A DNA stretch of 24,818 nt from Hymenopellis radicata (lineage: Eukaryota > Basidiomycota > Agaricomycetes > Agaricales > Physalacriaceae), in NCBI GenBank assembly GCA_015501595.1, contig JADNRX010000730.1, positions 1 to 24,818 of the forward strand, in the 5' to 3' direction. The number at the start of each line of letters is the position of its first letter. Within the stretch, counting starts at the first letter, position 1. Made by a program: the position numbers and the translations under genes. Below are positions 10,375 to 22,882 of the stretch, in pieces. The notes under the pieces are model-generated. The model had not been told where the DNA came from. It saw nothing but the letters and a program-made list of their open reading frames with translations, and did not search any database.

Positions 10375-12593
10375 ATGTCTGCGTCTGGCAATAGAAGGCC
10401 GCCCAAGAAATCCAAGGTGCAGGCCTGCGCCACTTGCAGGAAAGTGAAAGCGCGCTGCGAAGTCTTGGAAGCAAACTCTGATGGCATTCGTAAATGCCAT
10501 CGTTGTACCGCAGTCAAGATCACCTGTTCCTTTGAATCTGAACCTCTTCCCCCGCCTCCTCCCCCTCCACCTGCACCATCTCTTCAACCACTCTTGGAAC
10601 AATCGTCGCTGGATCTATCCTCTTCCTTGGCCATACCACCAGATACCTTCCCCGAAAGACTCTCCCTTGGAGTCAACGTGGCTGCGCATCCGAGGGTCAA
10701 CCTTCCGGTGTACTTCACTGTGGGCACACCCTCCGCCCCATCGTCGAATGATGTATCCTTTAACTTTAGACCTCTGTGGGCATTCGTGGGTGAACTTGTA
10801 GATTGGTCTACACCAATACTTGCAATTCAGGAACTAGCCAAGGTCCCCGAAGTCAGCAGTTCATCGTTCGTCGTGCACGACAAACTGTTACAGCATATCC
10901 TTTCCCAGAGTGAAGTTGACAATTTGCTATCAATGTACGTATATTTTTGTTTTGACTCGTCTCAAGTTCTGATTGGCATCGCCAGATTCACAGTACATTA
11001 CACGCCTTGGCTGAACTTCAGTCTGGTTCGAAACGGCTCGGACCATGTCTTTCTTGACCTTGTATGCTGCACCATCGCGTCGCGCTACTTGGATGCGTCT
11101 ACTCGTTTTCTTATCGCTCCTCGGCTACAAAATCTGATCAAGGACAAAATCGCTGAAATGGTCTTCAATCCCTCTGATTTTCAGTCTCTTGAAACCGTTC
11201 AGGCGTTAATCATATTAGCATTGTGGTCTCCAATTTGTGGCTTTGGTGCCCAGGGTGATGGGAAAATGCTCATTGGTATGGCAGTGACGATTGCTATGAA
11301 CATGCGACTGCATGAAGCCTCGGCGGGCGCAATGAAGATGCGCGCTGACACATCACCTCTTATTCCCGTGGACATCGTTGACTATGAAAACAAAGTGAAT
11401 CAAGCACGCATTGTATGTTCCTCTCTCATTCTGGCTTCTCTTACTGATCTTGCTATTCGCGCAGTGGACAGTTTTAACCAACACAGAGTCCATGTGAGTC
11501 CATTGCACTGTTTGGAAGTCTAGCTAAATTGAGCTTAGGATTTGCGTAGGAAGCGGTCGACAGACCATTTCGAAGCGTTCACCGCCTGATTTGGATCTGT
11601 TCCCGATATTGTCACCTGCCACAATTGAAGAAGGCAGAGACCTCCGTATCAGACTCTCCTCGGAGCTCTTCAACGCCGCAGAGCGAGGGCTCCAGGCGAA
11701 ATTGTTGTGCAGAGAACAGATTGAAGAGTGGTTCGACTGTGTCTCCACATCCTTAGAGGAACTAGACGGCCTAGTACGATTGATCAAGCCTCTTCCAAGT
11801 ACGGTCGCTCTCATCTCTTTTGTTACTGTTTACTGATGTTGCGGCTCAAGTTGTTTGCACTGATGAAAAGTTCCATTTTCATGTCCTGCACTGCCTTGTC
11901 TTGTGTTGTCGACAGTGCATTCTCTACAACGCGGTGCTGAGCGCCCGGAATCTTGTCAAGGATAAATACCCCGTCGTTCATGGCCCTACAAGTTTATGGG
12001 CGTGGTTTGAGGAAATTCGACCACATGGGCTAAATGTCATACCGCAGTGGGGGAAGGAGAGTACTCGGAATGCTGAAGCAGTGCTGACCTTCTTCCTACA
12101 ATGCGACCGCACTTCTTTAGCAACATCACCGGACATTCTCTTCGCTATGATCGCATTCTGCGGGGGCCTTGTTGTCGCGATGAAGTTATTCGCGATGAAA
12201 AGACTGGGTCAAGAGCTCGATGGCTCTGGAGATATGCTTCTCGAGCAGACGATAGACGCTATGAGTCGGGCGAGTATGGCGGACAACCACGCGCCGATAC
12301 GGTATGCGAATGTTGTTCGGAAGATGCTGACGACTTGGAGGAATTCCGATAAGACGGAGTTGATAAATGAAGCACGGAGATTGCATCACGGTTCGGGCGA
12401 CCTTGGTATTTCACCATCTTACAGACCGGTGACTCCAGTGCCAAACGGGATCCAAAACGAAATGGTCAACCGCAGTGCCTTGAACGGGGCTCAGGTTCAA
12501 GGTAATGAATCTGATTTCTGGTCTGAGCTCTTGCAGAGCAATCCATTTCCACAATTTGCGTCGTCATATAGTCCCAGTATCCTACTTCTATAA
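10375..12593 (+). CDS. Zn2Cys6 fungal transcription factor
   Basis: Five exons: 10375-10934, 10986-11412, 11465-11493, 11539-11798 and 11851-12593, giving 672 aa. The N-terminal binuclear zinc cluster has six cysteines at about residues 18, 21, 28, 41, 44 and 51 (CATCRKVKARC, then CHRCTAVKITC), with a basic stretch before it. A run of prolines follows. The middle part resembles the fungal regulatory region; joining the 29-nt exon 3 to exon 4 yields TESMICVGSGRQTISKRSPP, a motif typical of such regions in basidiomycete regulators. The target pathway cannot be read from sequence. The glycosidase gene is convergent with it; no regulatory tie is shown. Intron 1 (10935-10985) is 51 bp with no stop, so its retention would add 17 residues without a frame change. 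Confidence 0.86.
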
Positions 12594-12791
12594 TCACACT
12601 ACCTAGTTTTACTCTCATTGCTTACTTCAAAGTTGTATCAATTCACATCGGCAAGTCCTCCGCCATAAACTCGAATCAGAACAGAAGATTGCATTTTCGT
12701 GCTCAACACGACACAAGACCTCGACGATATACAGATACATTCGTAAAATACATTGCTAAGTACTACATCCCACAAGCGTGAATAACATTTT

Positions 12792-14296
12792 TCAGACATC
12801 GGCGTTCGTTGCGCTTGTCGTGTTATGGCGAATCCAGTCTCTATGGGCGGCATCCAACAAAACCACAAAGGCTTGGCCTTCGGGGCTGGATCCGCCTTCC
12901 GCTGTTGCCGTCTTGAACGTGTACGGATCGACGGTATTTTGTAGCCAGCCATTTTCATCTATGCTATCCTCGATGAGCTGGAGAGCCTTGTCGGCATATG
13001 ATATCAGAGAAGTGTCGTTTGTATAGACAGCCATGCGATATGTGACTACTGCCATCAAAGCCGTCGAGGACGAATCTGCAAAGGAAGAGTAATCATCCAG
13101 TACGTTCAATAGAGTCCCGTTGGCGGCCTACGAAGTTAACATCATTCAGCGCCCATAAACGAAGGTTGAGTCAAAGTACCTGATAGTGCCACGCCGATTC
13201 GAGTACTTCATTTATCCATGTCGTTAGATTAGCGCTCTGTTCAATGAACTGAGAACCTTGGGTCGTGTGATTCATGGTCATTAAAACACGAAGCATTCCG
13301 GCCGCCGCCCACGCGTTTCCTACAAGTACGTCAGCGCCAGGGCTAATGGACCGAAAGTTATCCCGACCTGTCCCCCAATGTGTCGTGTCACTCCATGATC
13401 CTAACAAGATATGCTGCCAAAGTCCACTATCATCACGGAGGACGTCTCGATACAGCGATATTTGATCGTATGCCGTTTGGATTAACGAGATTTCGGCGCC
13501 ACCACCTGCCAGCGAGCCGAAGTACGCAAGGAATGGAGGCACCATGTAGATGAAGTCGGCCCTAAAGGAGAATGCCCATGAGCGGCGAAGTAAAACGGGG
13601 TAAGAACTACTTGCCATAGTTGGGTCTCGTCGGACCTATGCGAGATGGCGCCCGTGTCAGTACGCGGCGCGACGTTGAGAAGGTAGTCGAGTTGTTCTCC
13701 AGCGGCGTCGGCATACGAATTATCGCTTAGGTTCGTCCGCGTCCAGTTGGCCAAGAGAACAGCTACACCGAGGCCTAAACACGTGCGTTAATGTGGTAAC
13801 GAAGAAGGTAGATCGATGGACTTACTAGCGGGGTCACCGACCGCGGAGTCTGCCACCAGCGTAAGGGAGTCAGAAGACTTGGTGGAGACTACACTGAAAG
13901 AAACATTAATGGGGGTACGGAGTGGGGTGGTAATGGCGTACTTGTGGGCTATTTCAAGGACATCTGAGGCGTTGCTAGAGGCAGGAAGCGTCCGCGGAGG
14001 AGGAAACGCGCTCGCGTTGAAAACAGACAGTGCGGGCCATTCAGATTCGAGCAATGCTTCCGTTGCCGTGCCGAGTTCCCAACTGGTTGAAGTGAGTAAG
14101 AGGTTGAAAGGTAAAAGGTAAATGCAACGACGCACCTTTGAAAAGAAACCTGGAGCATGTTGTCTTTGACGAGAGCAAGAGTACGACTGCTGAGACCGCC
14201 ATACGAAGGGTCAATGGGGTCAGAGCTGGTATTGACTGCAACTTCAAGGGCGGCAGCTGCAGCCACAAGTCGACAGACGGGAGCCATGAGAGTCAA
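12792..14296 (-). CDS. Secreted six-hairpin glycosidase, GH105-like
   Basis: Six exons: 14296-14136, 14082-13826, 13774-13615, 13561-13368, 13319-13180 and 13127-12792, giving about 415 aa. The N-terminus (MTLMAPVCRLVAAAAALEVA) fits a signal peptide. Several N-x-S/T sites follow, as in an exported protein. Family-type motifs are TGAISHRSDETQLWADFIYM, VPPFLAYFG, DDSGLWQHILLGSW and HWGTGNAWAAAGMLRVL. These resemble the alpha/alpha six-barrel enzymes of the unsaturated rhamnogalacturonyl hydrolase type (GH105). The exact substrate is unknown, and I did not place a catalytic acid with certainty. Intron 3 (13562-13614) has a GC donor. Intron 4 (13320-13367) is 48 bp and stop-free, but its removal restores WGTGNAW. 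Confidence 0.8.
13562..13614 (-). other. GC-AG intron in the glycosidase gene
   Basis: The donor is GCAAGT, the same six bases as in the COX15 GC intron. The acceptor is TTTAG. Only this splice joins QLW to ADFIYMVPP. Confidence 0.75.
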
Positions 14297-15521
14297 AGGA
14301 AGGGCTACTGCTGCGGTTCAGATGGCTGCAAATCCATCATTTTATACAAAGGAAATCTCTCGGATGCCATCAAAGTTCGTGCGCTCGAACGGGGATTCTA
14401 TAGTACATAGACACTGTTCGGGGAATGCGTGCTTCGGTTGCATGAGAACGCAGCGGAGCATTCTGTCACCGCGCCACTTCGACTGATTGATAGATTGAAC
14501 GTGATGTTAGGCATTTTTCTTGGCCCTCTTGGTGGAGAAATGCAGGGGACGAATTGACCTCGTCAATTCCTCGTGTGTGAAATTCAACGATCTCGATCCG
14601 GAGCTCGGCACGGCCCGTGTCCAGGAACGAAGACGCTACCTCGTCTCGTTCGCCCTCGCCGTTGTAGTAGCTGAAGCGCTGACACGCTGTCCGAGTCTTC
14701 GCAAGAGCTGTAGGCGTTGACGAAGAAGCTAGGTCAGGACTCAGAGCATCTACCACTCTGATTCTCCATCCGTGTAATTACCGGACATACGAGATGATAC
14801 GGAATTTCTTTGGTGAATCCAACGTTAACGTGCACTCAGGTTGCATTCATCATTCAGTGGCTCTTTCACATGCTCCTTGAGAAGACGCGATGACCTTCTG
14901 AATACATACTCAAGGACTTACTTGTGCTCCTTTGAGCACTCATTATCCTATCACACTGTCACAACGGTGTTCATCGCCGACACTATACTTACACGGTAGC
15001 ATACATCGGAAGAAAAACAACATATGCCTGTGCCTCAAATTAAATCCAAGATGCAGGTACAGGTAGATTCATACTGAGAGTAATAGGGCCCTGAGAAGTG
15101 TGGCGGTTTTGATGATCTGAATAAGAGTACAATGACATGTTGCCCCGATTTTCTTGTTCGCTTTCTCGAGACTACGTGATACACGTAAGTAGTACCTATC
15201 ACTGTGGAAGGATAATTGAGAATATTTCACGCTTTTCAGGCTCTTTCCGGGCTGACACTTGGGTTAGGGTTTCCACTAGGCAGATGCCTTTCAATTATCC
15301 ATGCATATATGCCTGTATCTTACTTATTGTACTCCAGCTTTTGATAATTCCCTCTCTCGCTTTTACACAGAACGGTGTTGAAATAAGTCGACAAGACACC
15401 GTGGGAGTCTGGAGAGACGGTCCGCGAATTCCAAAACAGGAAGGAGCCCAAACTTGCACCTGGCGTCGTCGTTGACGCTGGAGGACTGCTCTTTTCGCTC
15501 ATGTTTTCGTCCTTGTCGTAC
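14297..15521. other. Long divergent spacer between glycosidase and THO2
   Basis: About 1.2 kb. It must hold the upstream regions of both genes. A 96-codon frame on the minus strand (14466-14756) and a 112-codon frame on plus (15137-15475) lie here without recognisable domains; I treat both as chance. A stretch before THO2 is open in the THO2 frame from about 15390, but it contains no better start than 15522. Confidence 0.5.
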
Positions 15522-18500
15522 ATGGACGTCATAAAATCAGTCAATACATGGCTGTCAAAATGGTCGAAGGGTGGCGAACAGGAATGGTGCGTTTTCCATT
15601 AGGTCTCTCGTGCAAACCCGCCACAACTTTGCGTCCGTCCAGCCGTGATTTCCTTCTCTTACACCACTCAAATCCTTCGGACTCTAACTCGGCCGACGTG
15701 GTCTTCAATGTCTATCAGACGCTGTTGTTTTCGACTGTGGCTTGGTGGACGACGCCTAAACTCACCTCTGAATCATTCTCCACATTCATTCAGTCAGTGG
15801 TCGACAAGCTGCCATCTTCATCTTCTACATTCCCCGGTGCATCCATCTTTGGTGAACAGCTCGTGGACATGATATGGTCTATCGACACGGAACTTGAAGA
15901 AATAGCGATAGAGCACAGGCCACCCAACGAGAAAGCGGTACCGACTTTGGAATACAAACGCGTCGAAGCTGACAAGCAAGTCATCGTGGACATTGCCGCA
16001 AAGCTGCTGGTGCGTCTTCAGTTACTATTCGATGATTCTCCGCCTCCTCAACGAGCTCTCAGGCCGCCAAAATCGTTTCGCCGACCACTGTAGCCGAACG
16101 CCTCGACACAGCACTACTAGCGAGTGCGGGACTCTTTCCCGACAAAGTAGCATTGGACAAGAAGGAGGTCAGAACGCGAACTGGGCTGTTGTATGTCTCA
16201 CTTTTCTATCTCATGGATGGATGATTCACGCATTTTGTTAAGCTATAAACAGAACAAGTTCAATCTTCTTCGCGAGCAATCCGAAGGATATAGTAAACTC
16301 ACAACGGAACTTACTGCCAGCCTGGGTCCTCCGCATACATCAAGCGATGGTCGACCAACTGAATCTCTCTCTGCCATCGAAGACCGCGCTCGACCAGTAT
16401 GGGCGAAAATAATTAGTCTCATAGGGTATTTCGACTTGGACCCCAACCGCGCACTCGATATCATTTTGGACATTTTCTCCACTCATTTGACGACGCATTA
16501 CACCTTCTTCCTTGCCCTATTATCGTTCTCCCCGTGGGCAGGCTCGTATCAGCGCAAGGAATCTGCAGCAATGTCCGTTGATCCTGATCCGGCATCGTTT
16601 GAAGGGAAAAGCCTCGATGAAATTCTCCAACTGTGTAGTCCGAAAAGTAATTCCGAAGGATCAACTGACAACAGTCCTCGCATCTTGGCCCAAGTTTTAG
16701 GCTTCAAGTTTGCGTACTATTGTGTATGCGCAAATTCCGTTCCATTTCATCCTCTTACCATATTTTTCTAGTCCCCCGCCGCCTCCGAAAGCACACCGAG
16801 GAATCTGTATCTCACTGCTGCCCTTCTCATACATGAGAACTTCATCACCTTGGAAGACCTTTATCCTCATGTAACTATTTTCTACGTTCTTGTGCCCAGT
16901 TTCTCAACAAACATTGTAGCTTTCTCTCGATGATCCCGAGCTGGATGAAGCTCATAAGGCGTATGTTGCCGACGTGAGGACTAGGATGTCTCCTTCGAAA
17001 ACCAATGCACTGACAATGGCGGCGCCGTTGGAGTCGGGTGGCTCGTCAGTATCCAGGGTGAAACCCACACCTGCTGCTCCAAAGCCTCCCTCGAAAGGCA
17101 AGGATGTGCCCCAAAAGAGCGGTCTAGTTTCGGCTCTGTTGTCCATTGGCGCAATTCGACCTGCCCTATGGATTATGTCAAAGTACCCTTGGTTGGTCGA
17201 CGCCCACCGAGAGATCGCGGATTTGATGATACGTATCATGAAGAGGTCAATCAATTCGTTATACGAGTCTCTATTCGTGACGAAGGCAAGAAACCCGAGC
17301 TTTCTGCAACCGAGGAATAGATACAGCGCGGCTGGCGTCGCACCATGCCCCTCACGGAAACAGATGTTGACGGTCTGGGCCCCCACCCCGCCTTGTACCC
17401 ATACGACTGATTTCGTGTTCTTTTTCCCTGAATGGGAGGATTGTGTTCCTATGTGCCGTTCGCTTGATGATCTGAAGAACGTTATTGAGCCCATGCTCCA
17501 GTTCATCAAGTTGCATATCTCTCGCGACGTTATCTTCTTGACCAAATTCCTGCGATTAGGCCGAAAACATCTCGCGTCCACTACTCCAGTACGTTTCCTG
17601 CCGTCGATGTCCATTCGTCGTTGACTTCCACGCAGGAAGATAAATCTCCTCCCGACCGCGCCGATCCAATCCGCGTCTTTTGGCTGAACATCATGCGTTC
17701 GAGCGTTCTTCCAGGTCTCTCACTCCTTTGGGGCAATGCTGTCATCAATGTCGAAGTGTGGAACATCATCAAACAGTACAGCATGGAAGAGCGATGGTCT
17801 CTTTACGGAGAATGGAAATCTCATTCGTATCAAGCCCATACGGAGCTTAAAGTGCGGCGTGCGGAGACAGAACGGGAGTCAAAGGCGGTATTGAGACGCC
17901 TTTCACTCAAAACCATCGACTCGCAATCAGGAGCTGTAGCCAAGTTGGCTCATTCCAATCCATGCATCTTCTTTCCCAATGTTGTTAACCAGGTCATGGC
18001 GTACGACAACTTCGCCTCCGTCGTTATCCATGGACTTCATTACGTGACTGTCATGGGCTTCGATGTCCTGGTCTATGTTATCGTGGACACGCTATCGAAT
18101 ACTTTCCGGTCGAGGGTCAAAGACGATGGGGTCAATACCATGGACTGGCTACAGAGTCAGTGCGGCATATACCCCCAATTTGATCAAAACTTATTTCATG
18201 ACTTCCAGGTTTGGCTTCGTTCTCGGGAATGCTCTTCCGGCGATACAGTGCCGATCTTACGCCTATCCTCAGCTACATCGCGCATCAGTTACAGAACAAG
18301 ATGACTACGGAGATTGTCGTTCTTCGCGAGCTGATGTCGATAATGGCTGGTATCAAGCCTCTACATGACTTGGCAGATCGCGACATTTCCGCTATGGCGG
18401 GTGGACCCGCCTTGCGCATTGAAGTTTTAGCGTCGGAAACGCGTGGCTCGAAAGCTGACCCTCATGACAATAATATGAGAGGCCCCATGAGATTTGGGAA

Positions 18501-21500
18501 GGCGTTAATAGATACGAAATTAGCGCGTCCTATTCTCATTCAAGTGGCTCAGCAGCGACAGTCGGCTATTTTCACCAACGATACCACTCATTTGAAGTCC
18601 TTGGGCAGCTTGTATGACACGGTATGTGTCAGCTACCTTTTGATTACTGTCTACTTACCCGTGGATACAGACTCATGAAGTCTTGATGCAATACCTGGAA
18701 CTTCTGACCACTCCGTCGGTTGTCACGTTTGAGGATTATGTGGAGAAGGTGCTGCCTTCACTCGGGGACCTTGCGGCAAAATATGGAATCTCCGCACCTA
18801 TGTGCATGCAGATGTTCAGACCAGTTCTGCATGACATTCTTCTAGTAACACTTTTACTCTCCTCCACGGCGTCCGTGCTCATCCTCCTATAGAAATCGGC
18901 GATCGTCAACGAACAAACACGTATGACCGCCAGTGAAGCCCAAGAGAAGCGTCTAAGGGCAACTCTAGTGGCAAAACAAGACTCTTCCACGACCGCCTCT
19001 CGCGTCGCTTCCCCCGGTTTATCGACTGACAAAGACTCCGAGAAACCTGCTGATACTGATTGTACAGAGGTGAAGCCTCGATTAGCTGAAGACGTTATCA
19101 TGGCCGTTGATACAACACCAGCTCCTGTGGCTACTCCGAAAGTGAGCTGAATGGTAAAAGAAGAAGGTCTCTATGTTAACCACTGTTTCTAGAGCCCCTG
19201 GCTTCCTGAACTCGAAAGTCTGTTCGAAGAACTGAAGCGTGTGATCCCCGAAAAGGTTTACAACGTGATCGGGTGGGTAAAATACTTCCATCGTGCCTGC
19301 TCACATTGAATGAAGCTCCTTACAGGCCAGGATTCTATCTTACCTTCTGGCAACTATCCTCTTATGATCTTATGCCACCCAGTGCATTGTACGACGAGGT
19401 AGTGAACGGCATGTACAAAGCCATTGCCGAGCTCGATAGGGAAATTCAGCTTGCCGAAGAGCACAAGGATAAGAATTACAGACTTCGCGCGTCTTTACCT
19501 GGAACGCGAGCACGGCGCAGTCGTCTGCACCAGTTCATTCGTACTCTCAATGCCGAGTACAAAGATCAGACGACATCCAGGGCGTCTACGATCAAGCGAT
19601 TGGCACAGGAGAAGACTCATTGGTTTGCTCATTGTGAGTAACTATATACATTATGAGCATTCATCTAACAATACTTCTAGCGCCCGGCGCCGCCGTTCTG
19701 GTCGAAACTATTCTTGAGCATTGTATCATCCCGCGTTGCCTTATTTCACCTATGGATGCGGATTATACTGCCCAAATGATTCGCGTAATACATACGTCTG
19801 CAACGCCCGGTTTTCAGACCATCGTCTGTTACAACATTGTGAGACTTCCTCATTCGTTGTTCATTCCGGTTGTTCAGATTCGTACCTAGATCTTTGGGGA
19901 AATGCCGAAAGTCATCCTCTTTTCGTGCAGCGAATTCGAAGCTCGGAATTACGGTTCGTCAGTTCCGCACGGGTAGGTTCTTTTCCTGATGTTATCGTTG
20001 TAGGACGATTCCTGCGTGGTCTACTTGCGGATCTCAACAAGTGGCATTGCGACGAAAACGCGTACGAGCAAGATAATCGAGCGCGAGTTGGTGAAAAGGT
20101 CGTCCACCATCCTGGCTTCCAGAACAAATCTGGGACTGAACATCTTCCATGGACCGATTTCCACAAGGTTCACAGAAAATGGCATCAGAGACTAGTCGGG
20201 GTAAGTTGATCACTGAATACTAACAATCAATACCAACATATTCCCTCTAGGCTTTCACGTCATGTCTTGAGACCGGAGAATTCATGCACGTTTACAACAC
20301 TCTCAAAGTTCTTGGTGAACTCTTACCAGTGTTTCCCCTGGCGGCCGTTGCAAGCCATAGCGGTACGAAGTTGAGCGAGGCGTTAACGCCTTCCTCGCTC
20401 GAGAGACACGACAGGACCTTAAGACTCTTGGCAAATCGTTGAGTTTTTCTGATCTTTGTTTCATGTATCTCCATCTTACCCTTTCGTAGTTACAGCAACT
20501 TACTGGACGGTAATAAGAAACTTTGGGCTGCACCCTCTCCGTTTGTGGCTTCTTCCAAGAGATTAGCATGGTATTAACGATACGTATAGACCAACACCGC
20601 CACCTCTAACGGTCCTTCGACGAATACTCCTCCAGTCAAACCTAGAAATGCGCCTCCCACAGGTCCCAGCGCTCAAACCTCAAGCGCCAATAGCGATAGG
20701 CGAAACAACGGCGTTCCGGCTTCATCCACGCCGTCGGGCCCACGCGCGCAGACTTCTACGCCTGCTCCCGTTAACAGGCCGCCCGAAGCCAGCAGGCAGC
20801 CCGAAGTCAACAGACACCTGAACCAACCGGAAGTGCTGTTCCGCCAACCAAGTTGACGGTGGAAGGGTATGCTATTATTTTCTCTCTTTCATAGGACTTT
20901 CAGCTGACGTCTTCCAGTGTTCAACGGCCTGCGGTCATCAAACGCACGAATCGTGAAAGTGACGACTCGCCCAAGCACACTTCCGAAACAAGCAGACCTG
21001 CCACTGGCTCTGATCGCCCGATACCTACTGCGCCAGCTACTAGGGATGATCATCTTCGACCCCTACTCTCTCGCGTCGAGGTAGTCCCATGGTGACTGAT
21101 ATCCCACCTACTCGTGGTCTTCCAAGAGATACCCCTCCAGTGCCAGTGAGCCTCAGTTCTGTCGGAAAAGAACCGCCCAAGTCTCCCCGGAATCAGCGTC
21201 CGGAGGATAAAAGCAAGACAGATGTTCAGCCTGTCATGCCTCCTCCCGCTGTTCCTAGTCAGACCGCATCTGCTCAAGAGTTGCGGGAAACTGCAAAACA
21301 ATCGTCTACTCGGTTGAGCACGAAAGGCCCCGAAGACAAGCCTTCACGTCCCACCGTCGACACTCGTGTCCCAAATGGCTCTGGCGCACCATCTCCGAAA
21401 CAGCGCTCTTCTTCTCCCTCTAGTCGGCCTGGGACGCGAAACTCCAGCTCCGACAGTCGCAGCAGCCGACATCGTAAACCTGGCGAATCTGGTGATGATA

Positions 21501-22689
21501 AAAAGGGCAAGGAACGAGATCCAAGGGAGAATGTACGCCGCGACAGTGTTACCCATATCCGCCCTGCAGCTCGCGACAAGGACGGCGACAAAGAAAGAGA
21601 GCGGGACCGTAATGAGCGTGGCAGGGACAGGCACGACAGGGAGCGGATAGAGATAGAGAACCCAGGGAACGCGAGAAGGACCGGGACCGTGAGCGAGACA
21701 GAGGTGGGGACAGTCGGGATCGACACCGTCGCGGAGACGAGAAGGATCGGGAACGGAAAGACCGAGACGGTAACAGGAGTGGGGCACCTTCCTCTGATAG
21801 TACCAGGACGGGTAGGGCCGAAGACAACTTGAAGCGACGGCGAGATGAGGACGACGTAAGGCATTGCTTGTGGCGCGTCAGTATGTTACTGACACATTCC
21901 GATAGCTTGATCGGTCTTCCAAGCGTTCCTCTCGTAAAGAGGGTCATAGAGGCGATGACCGTAGTCGACGCCCGAGAAAGAAAGTCACGACCGGGATAGC
22001 CGTGACCGAGGGCGGGATTACGAGGCGTCTCGCGGCGCCGGGAACATACTGATGAAGGCCGTGGTGCTGCCAAGTTCTGACAAGGTATTTTGATGTCTCA
22101 ACCTACGGCGACCTCGTTTAATTCGGGTTATAGAACGGCGATACGAAACGCGGAGAGTCCTCATCCTCAAAGGCACCACCCTCTGCACCGGCAGGACCGC
22201 GGGCTGACCGTAATAGCAAGCCTGACGCAGGTCTTGATAGACATCGCGATGGACGAGATGGGCATGGTTCGTCACCCCGCCCTGCTCCAGCAAGTGCCCC
22301 GCCAGCAGTGGAGAGCGCTTCAACCCCGTCGGCATCTGGCGGTAGTCTCCGAGATAGGATCTCGACAGGACCCGTCGTGTCTTCGCCTCTAGCTCAGAGT
22401 CACGCCGAACGGGAAGAGGAAGGTCGTGGTGGGCGGTCTCTCAAACGCGGGTTGTCAGGTGAGTTTCCTTTCAAGTTCGTCTCCGACGTGTAGTTGAATC
22501 AATGCAGCCGTAGAACGGGATGAAGTGCCCGGATTGGATGGACCTCTCGAGGCTGGGAATACTCCATCTGGGAAACGTCCAAAGCTTAACCGTAGTAGAT
22601 ACAATGGCAGCTCGAGAGGAGCAGGAGCAGGACTTGGCGCTATACGGGACCATTTGAGCGGTTCCGGCCCTGGATCTCGTCGATCTTAG
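15522..22689 (+). CDS. THO2: THO complex subunit 2 (transcription-coupled mRNA export scaffold)
   Basis: About 22 exons and 2,040 codons. Exons: 15522-15586, 15643-16009, 16063-16190, 16243-16723, 16772-16870, 16920-17588, 17636-18155, 18209-18621, 18671-18844, 18893-19141, 19193-19272, 19326-19633, 19681-19838, 19890-19953, 20004-20200, 20251-20437, 20490-20544, 20590-20866, 20918-21855, 21906-22084, 22134-22458, 22508-22689. Nuclear scaffold of THO/TREX. Motifs in order: FYKQNKFNLLREQSEGYSKL (~187), LIGYFDLDPNRALDIIL, QVLGFKFAYY, WLQSLASFSGMLFRRYS (~777), FYLTFWQLSSYDL, ILEHCIIPRCLISPMDA (~1195), YGRFLRGLLADLNKWH. The C-terminal third is disordered, Pro/Ser/Thr-rich then Arg-Asp/Glu-rich. 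Oddity: five net -1 frame breaks near 20370, 20775-20853, 21050-21092, 21645 and 21982. Without correction the frame ends at 20821 (~1,481 aa). Confidence 0.88.
21440..22070 (+). repeat. Arg-Asp/Arg-Glu-rich low-complexity coding tract in THO2
   Basis: Purine-rich codons encode runs such as KERERDRNERGRDRHDRER and DRDREPREREKDRDRERDR. This is typical of THO2/THOC2 tails, thought to contact RNA. The run crosses two of the apparent frame breaks. Confidence 0.7.
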
Positions 22690-22882
22690 GCGCAGAATGT
22701 ATTCTCATAGTGTTTTTATATCTGTAGTGTATTGTACAGACATCGGTGGCAAACCATATTGTTCACTGCGCGAGCCTAAACGTTCCAGTATACAACAGTG
22801 GTTTATTTATCCAATCTACGATTAATCAAAGTACGAGTTGAATCGAGTACTCTACAGTATTATACATAGTAACCTCTACTGT
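22690..22882. other. Convergent 3' spacer between THO2 and FOL2
   Basis: Only 193 bp, AT-rich, must carry both 3' ends. I see no other feature. Confidence 0.4.

Noticed and set aside
14466..14756. 96-codon minus-strand frame in the divergent spacer
   Set aside because: Unrecognised composition and no splice or context support; best treated as chance.
15137..15475. Possible extra 5' exon of THO2
   Set aside because: It is in a different frame from the THO2 start, and no clean splice joins it to the conserved N-terminus beginning at 15522.
20365..21985. Programmed -1 ribosomal frameshifting as the cause of the THO2 frame breaks
   Set aside because: The breaks lack slippery heptamers of the X XXY YYZ type, and five events in one gene are implausible; missing bases explain them more simply.
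21274..22073. Long minus-strand frames opposite the THO2 tail
   Set aside because: They are Arg/Ser/Leu-rich mirror images of the purine-rich RD/RE codons on the plus strand.
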